64,000 nucleotides of DNA, taken from Aquitalea aquatica. GTDB lineage: Bacteria; Pseudomonadota; Gammaproteobacteria; Burkholderiales; Chromobacteriaceae. The stretch spans positions 1 to 64,000 of the forward strand of contig NZ_JACERN010000023.1 of NCBI RefSeq assembly GCF_013911085.1. Reading direction: 5' to 3'. Each line of letters opens with the position of its first letter. Positions within the stretch are counted from its first letter, which is position 1. Under the pieces are notes generated by a model, which was not told the origin of the DNA, did not search any database, and saw only the letters and a list, made by a program, of their open reading frames with translations. Both the position numbers and the translations under genes were made by a program. Below, in pieces: positions 1 through 12,650 of the stretch.

Positions 1-234
1 CCCACAGCGCGCTAAGTGACTGAGGGGAAAACAATTATGCCAGGGGCGTTTTATTACAGCTTTGCTGCGGATGCACAGCAATGCGTGGAGTAGCGGCTAC
101 GCCGGGTACTGAAAACCAGTCTGGCTGACGCAAAAGGGGGGGCACCGCACCGGCACCGGCAGCAAAAAGCCCGGCTGGGCCGGGCTTTTTGCATGCGGAA
201 CTCTATATAGAGGCAATACGCTTCTGCTGCGGGT
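1..234. other. Left-edge non-coding stretch downstream of pilR
   Basis: No gene is supported here. All three + frames reach a stop within the first 23 bases (TAA at 13, TGA at 17 and 21), so a rightward gene could end just at the window edge, but too little is left to identify it. The only clear element is the hairpin terminator at 162-192. Confidence 0.5.
162..192. terminator. Bidirectional terminator after pilR
   Basis: A perfect 13-base inverted repeat (gcaaaaagcccgg / ccgggctttttgc) with a 5-base loop. A-tracts and T-tracts on the two sides make it a factor-independent terminator readable in both directions. It closes the leftward parC-pilS-pilR operon. Confidence 0.9.
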
Positions 235-1572
235 CTATTTGATACCCAGCCTATCCATGCGGTAGCGCATGGAGCGGAAGGTGAGGCCCAACAGCTTGGC
301 CGCCTGGGTGCGGTTGAAGCGGGTGGCATCCAGCGCCTTGAGGATGGCCTCGCGCTCTACGCGGTCGAGGAAGTCCTGCAATGGTTCGCTGCCGGCGTAT
401 TCGGCATTCTGTTCATCGTCGGACTGCGAGCAGGGTGTCAGTTGCAGGTCGAGTACATCGACCTTGTCGTCGCCGGCCAGGGCGATGGCACGCTCCAGGA
501 TGTTTTCCAGTTCGCGGAAATTGCCGGGGTAGTTATACGCCAGCATGGCCTTGACGGCAGCCGGGGTCAGCCGGGGCCGACTGTCTGCGGTGGCGAAGCG
601 ATCCAGCAGTGCGCCGATGAAGCGGGGAATGTCGTCGCGCAGTTCGCGCAGCGGCGGCATGCGCAGTGGCAATACATTCAGCCGGTAATACAAGTCCTGG
701 CGGAACTGGCCGGCCTCGACCAGCGTGGCCAGGTCTTTGTGGGTAGCGCAGATGATGCGGACATCGACGGCTTCTTCTTGCGGGCTGCCCAGCTTGCGTA
801 CTTTCTTTTCCTGAATGGCACGCAGCAGCTTGACCTGCATGGCCAGCGGCAGGTCGGCGACTTCATCGAGAAACAGCGTGCCGCCATTGGCCTGCTGGAA
901 GAAGCCGTCGCGCTCGCTGTCGGCGCCGGTAAAAGCACCCTTGCGATAGCCGAAGAACTCGCTTTCCATCAGGTTTTCCGGAATGGCGCCGCAATTGACC
1001 GGCACGAAGGGGCGCTCGGCACGTGCACTGTGTTCGTGAACCAACCGGGCAGCCTGCTCCTTGCCAGTACCGGATTCGCCACTGATATAGACAGCCGCCT
1101 GACTGCGCGCCAGTTTGTCCACCATGCGGCGTACTTCCAGCATGGCCGCCGAATCGCCCACCAGCCGTTCGACAGTGAGCGGCTTGCCATTGCCTTCTAC
1201 CTTTAATACCGATTTCACCAGCGTGCGCAGCTGCGCCAGGCTGATGGGCTTGGACAGATAGTCAAAGGCTCCGGCTTTCATGGCACGGACGGCACTTTCG
1301 GTGCTGCCATAGGCGGTGATGATGGCACTGGGGATATCCAGCGACTGGTCGGCAATGAATTGCACCACCTCGATGCCTTCGCCATCCGGCATGCGCATGT
1401 CGGTGAGCACCAGGTCGAAGGGCTCGCGTGCCAGCCGGGCAGTGGCCTCGCCGACATTGCCGGCAGTGACCACTTCCAGCCCCATCTTGATGAGGGTGAG
1501 CTCCAGCAGTTCGCGAATATCCGGTTCGTCGTCGACGACCAGCACGCGCAAGACTTTCTTATTCATAGGCAT
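235..1572 (-). CDS. pilR: Type IV pilus sigma-54 response regulator PilR
   Basis: NtrC-class response regulator, 445 aa. The receiver domain (about residues 8-120) has the acidic pair DDE and the phospho-acceptor Asp58 in LVLTD. The central AAA+ domain carries Walker A GESGTGKE and the sigma-54 contact loop GAFTGA. The C-terminus is a Fis-type helix-turn-helix (NRTQAAKLLGL). In the family, PilR activates sigma-54 transcription of the major pilin gene after phosphorylation by PilS. The start overlaps the end of pilS by 14 bases, so translational coupling is likely; a second ATG two codons on (1566) is equally plausible. No pilA is in view. Confidence 0.93.
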   Translation of the reverse strand: MPMNKKVLRVLVVDDEPDIRELLELTLIKMGLEVVTAGNVGEATARLAREPFDLVLTDMRMPDGEGIEVVQFIADQSLDIPSAIITAYGSTESAVRAMKAGAFDYLSKPISLAQLRTLVKSVLKVEGNGKPLTVERLVGDSAAMLEVRRMVDKLARSQAAVYISGESGTGKEQAARLVHEHSARAERPFVPVNCGAIPENLMESEFFGYRKGAFTGADSERDGFFQQANGGTLFLDEVADLPLAMQVKLLRAIQEKKVRKLGSPQEEAVDVRIICATHKDLATLVEAGQFRQDLYYRLNVLPLRMPPLRELRDDIPRFIGALLDRFATADSRPRLTPAAVKAMLAYNYPGNFRELENILERAIALAGDDKVDVLDLQLTPCSQSDDEQNAEYAGSEPLQDFLDRVEREAILKALDATRFNRTQAAKLLGLTFRSMRYRMDRLGIK

Positions 1573-3111
1573 GATGACAGCTTAAACGGAAAACACCGCC
1601 CGGTGGGATGTAGTCGAGCCGTGCATCATTGGCCTCGGCCAGTTCACGGGCGATATACAGCCCCAGGCCGGTACCGCTGCTTTCCGTGGTAAAGAAGGGC
1701 TCGAACAGGTGTGATTGGGCATCCTCATTCATGCCGGGGCCATCGTCGATGACGCGAATCAGCACTTGTGACTCCAGCTGGCTGATTTCGATTTGCACCG
1801 CGCCATGCACGCGCGAGGAGTGTCGCCAGGCATTGGCTACCAGATTGGACAATATCTGCCCCAGATGGCCGCGGTCGAAATACACGCTGCTGCTGCTGTG
1901 AAAGGTGGTGAGGATGCGCCCGGCAGCTTCCGGCTGCGCCATGCCGAATTGTTCGAGAAAATCGGCCAGGAATTGCGACAGCTTGATGGTTTCGGTCTTG
2001 ACCCGGTCACGCCGGCCCAGCATCAGCACTTCTTCTACCAGCCCGTTGATACGCCTGGCGTTGTCACGCACGATGCGGGTCAGCCTTTGCGTGGCGGCAT
2101 CTTCCGCGCCTTCGGCCAGCAGGTCGCCGGCATGCGAGATGGCCGCCAGCGGGTTGCGGATTTCATGGGCGATATTGGCAGTGAGCCGACCCAGCGCGGC
2201 CAGCTTGATACGCTTGGCTTCTTCGGCCATATCGGCCATATCACGCAGGAACATCACCACGCCACGCAGATCGCCGGCCAGAATCGGCACCATGCGCCCG
2301 GCCAGCTGACGGCCCCGCACATTGCGTTCGACAAACACCGGCATGGGCGAATGGCTGTTCAGACGCCAGCGTTCGACGATGGGGGCCAGCTCCGGCAGCA
2401 GGATGCCACGCTGCATGCCAGGAAAATAACGGACGGCCTGGGCATTGAACTGGCGGACGGTGCCGGTTTCATCCAGCACGATGACAGCATCGCGCTGGCT
2501 TTGCAGTACCAGTTCGTTCAAGCGGTTGAGGTTGGCAATTTCTCCGCCACGACGCGAAGCCAGCTCTTCCGACTCGCGCGCCACCCGCGCCAGCTGGTAG
2601 GTGACCATGGAGGTCACGAAGCCAGCCAGTGACAGCAAGCCGGTCTGGAACAGGTCGGCAGTACTGCCAAACAGCACCTCGTGCCGGTAATGCTCGTAGC
2701 CCACATAACCGAACAGGCTGGCGGTGGCGATAGAGGCATAGAACAGGGCATAGCGACCGGAAGACAGCAGTCCGGCTACCGCCAGATAGGGCAGCAACAG
2801 CATGCCATAGCCGCTTTTCACCCCGCCGTTCAGGCCCATCAGCAACACAATCATCAGGATATCGGCAGCAATGGCCAGCGACAGCTGCAGGGTGTGGGCA
2901 ATCTTGCCGGTGCGCAGGGCAAACCAGCAAAGGATCAGCCCGCCATACACTGCCGACCACAGATAGAAACGCGCACCACCGTCGACTAGCGGCTGTCCTT
3001 CCGTGCCTTGCAGCATGGACATGAACAGCAGCACCAGCAACATCAGGGCGCGGAAGCCGTTGACGAAAGCCAGTGCCTTGCGCGGGGTCAGCGGCAGCGA
3101 GCGCTCCGGCA

Positions 3112-3112
<1 letters not shown>
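1559..3112 (-). CDS. pilS: Type IV pilus sensor histidine kinase PilS
   Basis: Membrane histidine kinase of 517 aa. The first ~190 residues contain several hydrophobic segments, as in PilS with its multi-pass N-terminal domain. A PAS-like region follows (about 200-300), then the H-box NIAHEIRNPLAA with the phosphorylated His, and a C-terminal HATPase with the G-box GTGLGLYIA. It pairs with PilR, encoded immediately downstream. The start codon overlaps the parC stop (TGATG), so the gene is coupled to topoisomerase IV subunit A. Confidence 0.92.
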
Positions 3113-5487
<2,375 letters not shown>

Positions 5488-5612
5488 GGGGCAGGGCTTG
5501 CTTGTGTGATAGGGTTTCAGCTTGTTCATTTGCAGTGCCGCCCAGCTGCACACCGGCCATCAGCCGGGCAGAGTGGGGCACTGCGCCATTCATTATCGAG
5601 GGCAATTCTACT

Positions 5613-6083
5613 ATGGCCAGCCTGTTGCAGTGGCAATGCCACCCGTTTGAGGGTTTTACCCCTCACGCACTGTATGAAATGCTGCAGTTGCGCGACCGTG
5701 TTTTTGTACTGGAACAACAATCCATCTACGGTGACGTTGACGGCATCGACCTGCATTGTCACCACCTGCTGGGGCGCGACGACCAGGGCCGCTTGCTGGG
5801 CTATGCCCGGCTGATTGCCCCCGGTGTCAAATACCCGGATGCCACCGCCATTGGCCGCGTGGTACTGGAACCCGCCGCACGCGGCAAGGGCCTGGGCAAC
5901 CAGTTGCTGGCCGAGGCCGTGGCGCACAGTCTGCGCCTGTATCCTGGCGCACCCATCATGCTGTCTGCCCAGACCGCCGCCCAGGGATTGTACGAACGCT
6001 TTGGCTTTGTCGCCGTGTCCGCGCCCTATGACGATGGCGGCATCCTGCATGTGGACATGCGTCGCAGCACGCTGGCCGCCTAA
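5613..6083 (+). CDS. elaA: ElaA-type GNAT N-acetyltransferase
   Basis: 156 aa from the ATG at 5613. It follows the ElaA pattern closely: LRDRVFVLEQQ near the N-terminus, DGIDLHCHHLLG, YARL, IGRVVLEPAARGKGLGNQLL (the acetyl-CoA pyrophosphate loop), AQTAAQGLYERFGF and a GGILHVDM ending. The substrate of this family is not established. It diverges from parC with about 125 bases between starts and converges on the next gene with 6 bases between stops. Confidence 0.88.
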   Translation: MASLLQWQCHPFEGFTPHALYEMLQLRDRVFVLEQQSIYGDVDGIDLHCHHLLGRDDQGRLLGYARLIAPGVKYPDATAIGRVVLEPAARGKGLGNQLLAEAVAHSLRLYPGAPIMLSAQTAAQGLYERFGFVAVSAPYDDGGILHVDMRRSTLAA

Positions 6084-6089
6084 TCCAGC

Positions 6090-6821
6090 TCAGGCTTGCC
6101 GTACGGCGAACAGGTCTTTCCAGCCGGTATAGGCCGTGACATACAGCACCGGAAACCACAGCAGCAGCCCAAGGCCCAGCGGCAACAGCGCCAGAAACAG
6201 CAGCAGCGCCAGCATGAAGGCCGACAGCAATACCGCCGGCCAGTTAGCGATACCGGCGCGGAAGCTGTCACGCAAAGCCTGCCACGGCCCCAGCCCGTTC
6301 AGCACCACCAGCGCCGGCGCAAACCAGTAACACAGGCTGAGCAGAAACATCAGCGCGGAAGTGAGCAGCATGAAGGGGGCAACGGGACCGCTGAGCTGTG
6401 GCAGCTCCTGCCCGGCCTGCGGGGCCGCCATATGGATGCCCAGCATGGGCATCAGCGCACTGAGCAGCATCATCGCCAGCAGTAGTAGCGCCAGATACAA
6501 CATCCCCACATTCAGCAAGGTCCGCAGCGCCAGCCGAAAACCGGCAAACAGCGCCGCCATTTTCAGCTCCACTCCCTGCTCGGCCTGTTGCGCCGCCAAC
6601 ACGAAACCGGCGGCAAAGATGGGCGCCAGAAAAAAGGTGAGCGGAGCGCCCAGCAGGGGAATAGCCGCCACGGCAAAGTGAATCAGCAAATAGCTGCCGG
6701 CCAGCAGCATCCAGGTCAGCGGCTGCTGCCGCACCAGATAAAAAGCCTGCACGATCCAGCGCCAGCCCTGTGTATAGCCAACTTTGCGTGCATCGACGCG
6801 TGCCGAGAAATCAGTCTGCAT
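6090..6821 (-). CDS. BPSS1780-family membrane protein
   Basis: 243 aa integral membrane protein. It begins with a short cytoplasmic segment ending GWRWIVQAFYLV, followed by five or six hydrophobic helices (about 35-55, 60-80, 105-130, 150-175, 200-235). The GW.WI..AF.L opening and helix layout match the BPSS1780 family of betaproteobacteria, whose function is unknown. It stands alone, converging with the acetyltransferase gene and divergent from tkt. Confidence 0.7.
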   Translation of the reverse strand: MQTDFSARVDARKVGYTQGWRWIVQAFYLVRQQPLTWMLLAGSYLLIHFAVAAIPLLGAPLTFFLAPIFAAGFVLAAQQAEQGVELKMAALFAGFRLALRTLLNVGMLYLALLLLAMMLLSALMPMLGIHMAAPQAGQELPQLSGPVAPFMLLTSALMFLLSLCYWFAPALVVLNGLGPWQALRDSFRAGIANWPAVLLSAFMLALLLFLALLPLGLGLLLWFPVLYVTAYTGWKDLFAVRQA

Positions 6822-7147
6822 GCTTGTCCCTGTCTGAATGGCTGGTGGTGAAATGTGAAAAACACCCGCCGACTGTCAATGAGGCGGGGGGGTGGCGTCA
6901 AGCCCGCACACCGGCGGCGTAGTGGCAGGGTGGGTCTGCCACCATGCCGTCACACAAGGACGGGGCATTGAAAATGCATGAAACTGGCGTACTACCTGCG
7001 CCGTGAAGGTTGCCGCAATGCGGCAAAATCAGGGATAATTCCATGATTTAGCGGCGGTTAATCCATGCCAGCGCCATGCGCAGGCCTGAAATCACTGCCG
7101 TACCGGTTCTGTCCCGCCCCCTTTACTGTTTTTGAGGTTTTCCCGAA
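6822..7147. promoter_or_regulatory. tkt upstream region with promoter and palindrome
   Basis: This 326-base gap holds no convincing ORF. A sigma-70-like promoter for tkt is visible: TTGCCG at 7010-7015, an 18-base spacer and GATAAT at 7034-7039, giving a leader of about 100 bases. A perfect 7-1-7 palindrome, TGCCGCA-A-TGCGGCA at 7011-7025, overlaps the -35 and the spacer and is well placed to be an operator. The regulator is not known. Confidence 0.6.
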
Positions 7148-9133
7148 ATGGTCACCCGAACCGAGCTAGCCAACGCCATTCGTTTCCTATCCATGGATGC
7201 AGTGGAAAAGGCCAAATCTGGTCACCCCGGCGCCCCGATGGGCATGGCTGATATCGCCGAAGTGCTGTGGCGCGATCACTTGAAGCACAATCCCGCCAAT
7301 CCTTCCTGGTCCAACCGTGACCGCTTCGTGCTCTCCAACGGGCACGGCTCCATGCTCATCTACAGCCTGCTGCACCTCACCGGCTACGATCTGTCCATTG
7401 ATGACCTCAAGAACTTCCGCCAGTTGCACTCCAAGACCCCGGGCCACCCGGAATACGGCTATGCACCCGGCGTGGAAACCACCACTGGCCCGCTAGGCCA
7501 GGGCATCACCAATGCGGTGGGCATGGCGCTGGCCGAAAAAATGCTGGCCGCCCAGTTCAACCGCGACGGCCACACCGTGGTCGATCACAACACCTGGGTA
7601 TTCCTGGGTGATGGTTGCCTGATGGAAGGCATCAGCCATGAAGCCTGCTCGCTGGCCGGCACCTGGGGCCTCAACAAGCTGATCGCCTTCTGGGACGACA
7701 ACGGCATCTCCATCGACGGCCACGTCGAAGGCTGGTTCACCGACAATACCCCGGCCCGCTTCGAAGCCTATGGCTGGCAGGTGATCAAGAACGTCAACGG
7801 CCACGATCCGGTGGAAATCGCCACCGCCATCGAAACCGCCAAGAAGGGCGACCGTCCGACGCTGATCTGCTGCAAGACCACCATCGGCTTTGGCTCGCCC
7901 AACAAGCAAGGCACCCACGATGTGCACGGCGCACCGCTGGGCGCGGCCGAAATTGCCGCCGCGCGCGAAACCCTGAGCTGGCCGCACGCGCCGTTCGAGA
8001 TTCCGGCCGACATCTACGCTGCCTGGAGCGCCCGCGACAAGGGTGCACTGGCCGAGATCGAATGGAACAAGCAGTTTGACGCCTACCGCGCCGCTTACCC
8101 GGAACTGGCAGCCGAATTCGCACGCCGCATGCAGGGCGAGCTGCCGGCAGCCTGGGCCGAAGCGCGCGATGCCGCCATCGCCAAGATCGTCGACGCTGCC
8201 CAGACCGTGGCCACCCGCAAGGCCAGCCAGATCGCACTGGAAGCTTTCTCGCCCAGCCTGCCGGAATTCGTCGGCGGTTCGGCTGACCTGACCGGCTCCA
8301 ACCTCACCAACTGGACGGGTTCCAAGTGGATTGATGCTGCCGGCAACGGCAACTACATCAGCTATGGCGTGCGCGAGTTCGGCATGGCCGCCATCATGAA
8401 CGGCATGACGCTGCACGGTGGCCTGCGCCCCTACGGCGGCACCTTCCTGATGTTCAGTGAATACGCCCGCAATGCACTGCGCATGGCCTCGCTGATGAAG
8501 ATCAACCCGGTATTCGTGTTTACCCACGACTCCATCGGCCTGGGTGAAGACGGCCCGACCCACCAGCCGGTCGAGCAGGTTGCCACGCTGCGCATGATCC
8601 CCAATCACCACACCTGGCGTCCGTGCGATACCACCGAAGCCGCCGTGGCCTGGGCCCATGCCATCGAGCAGAAGACCACCCCGAGCAGCCTGATCCTCAG
8701 CCGCCAGAACCTGCCTTTCGTGGCACGCGATGCCGGCCAGATCGCGGCCATCCGCCGTGGCGGCTATGTGCTGCGTGATGCCGCCGATGCCCGCGCCGTG
8801 CTGATTGCCACCGGTTCGGAAATCGAACTGGCGCTCAAGGCACAGGAAGCCTTGGCTGCCGAAGGCATCGCCGTGCGCGTGGTATCCATGCCCTGCACCA
8901 ATGTGTTCGACCAGCAGGACAAGGCCTGGCAGCAAAGCGTGTTGCCGGCCGGCCTGCCGCGTCTGGCCATCGAAGCCGGCGTGCCTGACTTCTGGCGCAA
9001 GTATGTCGGCCTGGAAGGCGATGTGGTCGGCATAGCCCACTTCGGCGAATCCGCTCCGGCAGGCGTACTGTTCAAGGAATTCGGCTTCACCGTCGACAAT
9101 GTCGTCGCCAAGACCAAGAACATCATCCAGTAA
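7148..9133 (+). CDS. tkt: Transketolase
   Basis: Transketolase, 661 aa, close to the family length of about 660-670. It transfers two-carbon ketol units between pentose- and hexose-phosphate pathway sugars using thiamine diphosphate. Visible are the N-terminal [12 protein letters not shown], the TPP/metal motif [13 protein letters not shown] followed by WDDN, and the PYR-domain [19 protein letters not shown]. It starts at the ATG at 7148. It is the first gene of a rightward central-carbon cluster but ends in its own terminator, so gap is probably transcribed separately. Confidence 0.97.
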   Translation: MVTRTELANAIRFLSMDAVEKAKSGHPGAPMGMADIAEVLWRDHLKHNPANPSWSNRDRFVLSNGHGSMLIYSLLHLTGYDLSIDDLKNFRQLHSKTPGHPEYGYAPGVETTTGPLGQGITNAVGMALAEKMLAAQFNRDGHTVVDHNTWVFLGDGCLMEGISHEACSLAGTWGLNKLIAFWDDNGISIDGHVEGWFTDNTPARFEAYGWQVIKNVNGHDPVEIATAIETAKKGDRPTLICCKTTIGFGSPNKQGTHDVHGAPLGAAEIAAARETLSWPHAPFEIPADIYAAWSARDKGALAEIEWNKQFDAYRAAYPELAAEFARRMQGELPAAWAEARDAAIAKIVDAAQTVATRKASQIALEAFSPSLPEFVGGSADLTGSNLTNWTGSKWIDAAGNGNYISYGVREFGMAAIMNGMTLHGGLRPYGGTFLMFSEYARNALRMASLMKINPVFVFTHDSIGLGEDGPTHQPVEQVATLRMIPNHHTWRPCDTTEAAVAWAHAIEQKTTPSSLILSRQNLPFVARDAGQIAAIRRGGYVLRDAADARAVLIATGSEIELALKAQEALAAEGIAVRVVSMPCTNVFDQQDKAWQQSVLPAGLPRLAIEAGVPDFWRKYVGLEGDVVGIAHFGESAPAGVLFKEFGFTVDNVVAKTKNIIQ

Positions 9134-9142
9134 ATAAAGCAC

Positions 9143-9187
9143 AGGCCACCCCATCCAAAAACAAAGCAGGGGTGGCCTTATTTTTGT
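9143..9187 (+). terminator. Terminator after tkt
   Basis: Ten-base arms aggccacccc (9143-9152) and ggggtggcct (9169-9178), followed by a T-rich tract (ttatttttg). A typical factor-independent terminator immediately behind the tkt stop codon. Confidence 0.9.
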
Positions 9188-9248
9188 GGTGTCTCCATTC
9201 TGACCCGCTCACGCGGGGAGGCACCAGACTTTCCGGGAGAGTAATAGC

Positions 9249-10262
9249 ATGACCATTCGCATCGCGATCAACGGCTATGGCCGTATTGGCCGACAGGTAC
9301 TGCGCGCCATTTACGAATACAACCTGCACAACGATTTCAAGGTTGTTGCCGTCAACGCTACTGGCGATCTGGCCACCAACGCCCACCTGACCAAGTTCGA
9401 CACCGTGCACGGTCGTTTTCCGGCAGACATCGCCCACGATGAAGAAAACCTGCTGATCAACGGCGAGAAGATTCCCTTCTTCTCCACCCGCAACCCGGCC
9501 GAACTGCCGTGGAAAGCGCTGGATGTAGACCTGGTACTGGAATGTACCGGTGCTTTCACCAGCAAGGAAAAGTGTCAGCTGCATCTGGATGCCGGCGCCA
9601 AGAAAGTGCTGATCTCGGCACCGGGTGGCGACGATGTTGACGCCACCATCGTCTACGGTGTGAACCACGACGTGCTGACCAGCGCCATGACCGTGGTCTC
9701 CAACGCCTCCTGCACCACCAACTGCCTGGCCCCGGTAGCCAAGGCACTGAACGACACCATTGGCGTGAGCAAGGGCCTGATGACCACCATCCACGCCTTT
9801 ACCAACGACCAGGTGCTGACCGACGTGCGTCACAAAGACCTGCGCCGCGCCCGTTCCGCCACCGAAAACATGATCCCGACCAAGACCGGTGCCGCCAAGG
9901 CCGTGGGCCTGGTGCTGCCGGAACTCAAGGGCAAGCTGGATGGCTTTGCCGTGCGCGTTCCTACCATCAATGTTTCGCTGGTTGACCTGACCTTCAAGTC
10001 TGGCCGTGACACCACCAAGGACGAAGTCAACGAAATCCTGCAGGCTGCTGCCGAAGGCCCGATGAAGGGCGTGCTGGGTTTCAACACCCTGCCGCTGGTT
10101 TCCTCCGACTTCAACCACAGCACCGAAGCCTCCACCTTTGACGCCACCCTGACCAAGGTGACTGGCGGCAATATGGTGAAGGTACTGGCCTGGTACGACA
10201 ACGAGTGGGGCTTCAGCAACCAGATGCTGAAAACCGCTCGTGCCATGTTCGAAGCCAAGTAA
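9249..10262 (+). CDS. gap: Glyceraldehyde-3-phosphate dehydrogenase, GapB-like cofactor site
   Basis: Type I phosphorylating GAPDH, 337 aa. It has the Rossmann motif INGYGRIGR, catalytic Cys155 in SNASCTTNC, His182 in TTIHAFTND and the C-terminal WYDNEWG. The residue after the second beta strand, usually Asp in NAD-specific enzymes (VAVND), is Ala37 (VAVNATGD). B. subtilis GapB, which prefers NADP and works in gluconeogenesis, has the same kind of substitution. NADP use or dual specificity is therefore inferred, not shown. A good ribosome site (gggagag) precedes the ATG. Confidence 0.95.
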   Translation: MTIRIAINGYGRIGRQVLRAIYEYNLHNDFKVVAVNATGDLATNAHLTKFDTVHGRFPADIAHDEENLLINGEKIPFFSTRNPAELPWKALDVDLVLECTGAFTSKEKCQLHLDAGAKKVLISAPGGDDVDATIVYGVNHDVLTSAMTVVSNASCTTNCLAPVAKALNDTIGVSKGLMTTIHAFTNDQVLTDVRHKDLRRARSATENMIPTKTGAAKAVGLVLPELKGKLDGFAVRVPTINVSLVDLTFKSGRDTTKDEVNEILQAAAEGPMKGVLGFNTLPLVSSDFNHSTEASTFDATLTKVTGGNMVKVLAWYDNEWGFSNQMLKTARAMFEAK

Positions 10263-10657
10263 TCCGCCGGCCCGACAGGGCCGTGCTGCTTGAAACCGGC
10301 AGGCAGGCCTGCGCCGCCCGGCCTGCCGGCATACCATGTCAGACCCGCTGAAGCGCCGGTAGAGCCATGTTCCCGACCAGCATCCGCCATGGTGAAAGCA
10401 AGAATTTTCGCTGCGGCTAACAGCCTGCGACCAGCCGCGCAAGCCCATACTGCTGTAATAAATACACTACTTGATCTGGTATCTGTTAAGCCTGCGGGCA
10501 GCCCGGTACAGTAGCTGGCAGCAACAACACCGCAGCAGGTCACTTCCCCCGGAATGGCCATGGCGGTGATGCTGTCACCGTCCTGAACAACGGTTGTACG
10601 GCCTTCCCCCACGAAGGCGGTCGCCAATTGCATCCAACAGATAAAAGCGAGCCACCG
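10263..10657. other. gap-pgk intergenic region with inverted repeats
   Basis: A 395-base gap, long for adjacent glycolytic genes. It holds two GC-rich inverted repeats near its left end: cggccc-gaca-gggccg just behind the gap stop, and ccggcaggc (10296-10304) with gcctgccgg (10321-10329). Neither has a T-tract. An AT-richer segment at about 10455-10490 could contain the pgk promoter, but I see no strong -10/-35 pair. A 74-codon TTG-started frame from 10290 has no recognisable features and is not called. Confidence 0.4.
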
Positions 10658-11833
10658 ATGAAATTCAACAAACTGACCGAACTGGATCTGGCCGGCAAAC
10701 GCGTGCTGATCCGTGTCGACATGAACGTGCCGGTGAAAAATGGCGTGATCGGCGACGACACCCGCATCCGCGCCAGCCTGCCGTCCATCGAACACAGCCT
10801 GAAGGCCGGTGCCGGCGTCATCCTGATGACTCACCTGGGCCGTCCGACCGAAGGCGAACCCAAGCCGGAAGACAGCCTGGCTCCGGTGGTGGAACGCCTG
10901 TCCACCCTGCTGGGCAAGCCGGTACGCCTGGTTGCCGACTGGCAAGCCGGCCTGAGCGTGGCCGCCGGTGAAGTGGTGATGCTGGAAAACGTGCGCCTGA
11001 ACAAGGGCGAGAAGAAGAACAACGCCGAGCTGGGCCAGGCCTACGCCAGCCTGTGCGACGTGTTCGTCAACGATGCCTTTGGCACCGCCCACCGCGCCGA
11101 AGCCTCCACCCACGCAGTGGCCCAGTTTGCCCCCACCGCCTGCGCCGGCATCCTGCTGGCGGCCGAGCTGGACGCACTGGGCAAGGCCCTGCTGGCTCCG
11201 GCACGTCCGCTGGTGGCTATCGTGGCTGGCTCCAAGGTTTCCACCAAGCTGACCATTCTGGAATCGCTGGCCGACAAGGTGGACCAGCTGATCGTTGGTG
11301 GCGGCATTGCCAACACCTTCCTGCTGGCCGAAGGCAAGAACATCGGCAAATCGCTGGCCGAGGCTGACCTGGTGGATGAAGCCAAGAAGGTCATCGCCAA
11401 GATTCGCGCCCGTGGTGGCAATGTGCCGCTGCCCAGCGACGTGGTGTGCGCCACCGAGTTTGCCGAAAGCGCCGTCGCCACCACCAAGAATGTGGCCGAG
11501 GTGAGCGCTGAGGACATGATTCTGGACATCGGCCCGGATTCCTCGGCAGAGCTGGCCGCCATCATCGCCAAGGCCGGCACCGTGGTGTGGAACGGCCCGG
11601 TTGGCGTCTTCGAATTCGACCAGTTCGGCAACGGCACCAAGACCCTGGCCCAGGCCATCGCCCAGTCGCCGGCCTTCTCCATTGCCGGCGGTGGCGATAC
11701 CCTGGCCGCCATTGCCAAATATGGCATTACCGACGACATCAGCTACATTTCCACCGGTGGTGGTGCTTTCCTGGAATTCCTCGAAGGCAAGGAGCTGCCG
11801 GCGGTAGCCATTCTGAGCGAACGCGCCGCCTGA
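10658..11833 (+). CDS. pgk: Phosphoglycerate kinase
   Basis: 391 aa from the ATG at 10658 ([25 protein letters not shown]), the family's normal length. It interconverts 1,3-bisphosphoglycerate and 3-phosphoglycerate with ADP/ATP. The substrate-binding RVDMNVP and THLGRP motifs, the central hinge and the nucleotide-loop GGGDT near the C-terminus are all present. An upstream in-frame start would add 10 unconserved residues. It acts next to the gap product. Confidence 0.97.
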   Translation: MKFNKLTELDLAGKRVLIRVDMNVPVKNGVIGDDTRIRASLPSIEHSLKAGAGVILMTHLGRPTEGEPKPEDSLAPVVERLSTLLGKPVRLVADWQAGLSVAAGEVVMLENVRLNKGEKKNNAELGQAYASLCDVFVNDAFGTAHRAEASTHAVAQFAPTACAGILLAAELDALGKALLAPARPLVAIVAGSKVSTKLTILESLADKVDQLIVGGGIANTFLLAEGKNIGKSLAEADLVDEAKKVIAKIRARGGNVPLPSDVVCATEFAESAVATTKNVAEVSAEDMILDIGPDSSAELAAIIAKAGTVVWNGPVGVFEFDQFGNGTKTLAQAIAQSPAFSIAGGGDTLAAIAKYGITDDISYISTGGGAFLEFLEGKELPAVAILSERAA

Positions 11834-11907
11834 TCACCCGAATCCTGTCTTGCAAGTGAATGGTGCGGCCACCGTGCCATTCTCCCCACCCTTGCCGGAG
11901 TGCTGTC

Positions 11908-12537
11908 ATGCCACTGAATACCTGGCTGTTGTTCATCACCACCGTGTTTTTCGTCTCGGCCACGCCCGGTCCCAACATGCTGCTGGCGATGACCCATGGC
12001 ATCCACCATGGCGTGCGCCGCACCGCCATTACCTGCCTGGGCTTGATGACCGGCCTGGGCATCATCATGCTGGGCTCGGCAGCCGGCCTGGGGGCATTGC
12101 TCGCCGCATCGGAACAGCTGTTTTCCATAGTAAAATACGCCGGTGCCGGCTATCTGATCTATCTGGGCATCAAGACCTGGCGCGCCACGCCGCAGCCGGT
12201 AGCGGAAGTGGCCGACGACAGCAGCAAGGTCCACACACCGTGGGTGATGTTCCGCACCGGTTTTCTGGTATCGATGAGCAATCCCAAGGCCTTTATCTTT
12301 TTTACCGCGCTGTTCCCACAATTCATGGACGCGCACCTGCCGCAGGGGCCACAGCTGGCCATCCTCGCGGCCACGTTTTACGTGATCGAAGCCTCCTGGC
12401 AGTTTGCCTATGCCAGTGGCGGAGCCCGCCTGGCCGGCTGGCTCAATAGCGCCCGTCGCCTGAAGCTGGTGAACCAGGTTTCCGGCGGGGCCTTTGTCGG
12501 TGCCGGGCTGTTGCTGTCCGGCATTTCCCGGCGCTAA
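11908..12537 (+). CDS. LysE/RhtB-family amino acid exporter
   Basis: 209 aa, about six membrane helices. The signature ATPGPNMLLAMTHGIHHGVRR near the N-terminus and GAGYLIYLGIKTWR in the third helix are typical of the LysE/RhtB family, which exports amino acids or homoserine lactone-like compounds; the substrate cannot be read from the sequence. The ATG at 11908 has ccggag 8 bases upstream. It lies between pgk and fba in the same direction, an unusual guest in a carbon-metabolism run. Confidence 0.9.
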   Translation: MPLNTWLLFITTVFFVSATPGPNMLLAMTHGIHHGVRRTAITCLGLMTGLGIIMLGSAAGLGALLAASEQLFSIVKYAGAGYLIYLGIKTWRATPQPVAEVADDSSKVHTPWVMFRTGFLVSMSNPKAFIFFTALFPQFMDAHLPQGPQLAILAATFYVIEASWQFAYASGGARLAGWLNSARRLKLVNQVSGGAFVGAGLLLSGISRR

Positions 12538-12650
12538 CGCAGCACACATCGCGTATCGGATCTGTTATCGGGCTGGCTCTCCACAAGAGGTCCCGGCCCT
12601 TGATTTAAACCCCGTGCCGCCAGCAGGCGGTGCGACCTGAGGAGATTTTC

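Noticed and set aside
37-93. An 18-codon ORF ending at 93
   Set aside because: Too short, no ribosome site with good spacing and no motif.
7493-9154. A 553-codon minus strand frame opposite tkt
   Set aside because: Antisense to transketolase, biased composition, no motifs.
10290-10514. A 74-codon TTG-started frame between gap and pgk
   Set aside because: Pro/Ala-rich, lies on GC-rich inverted repeats, no ribosome site.
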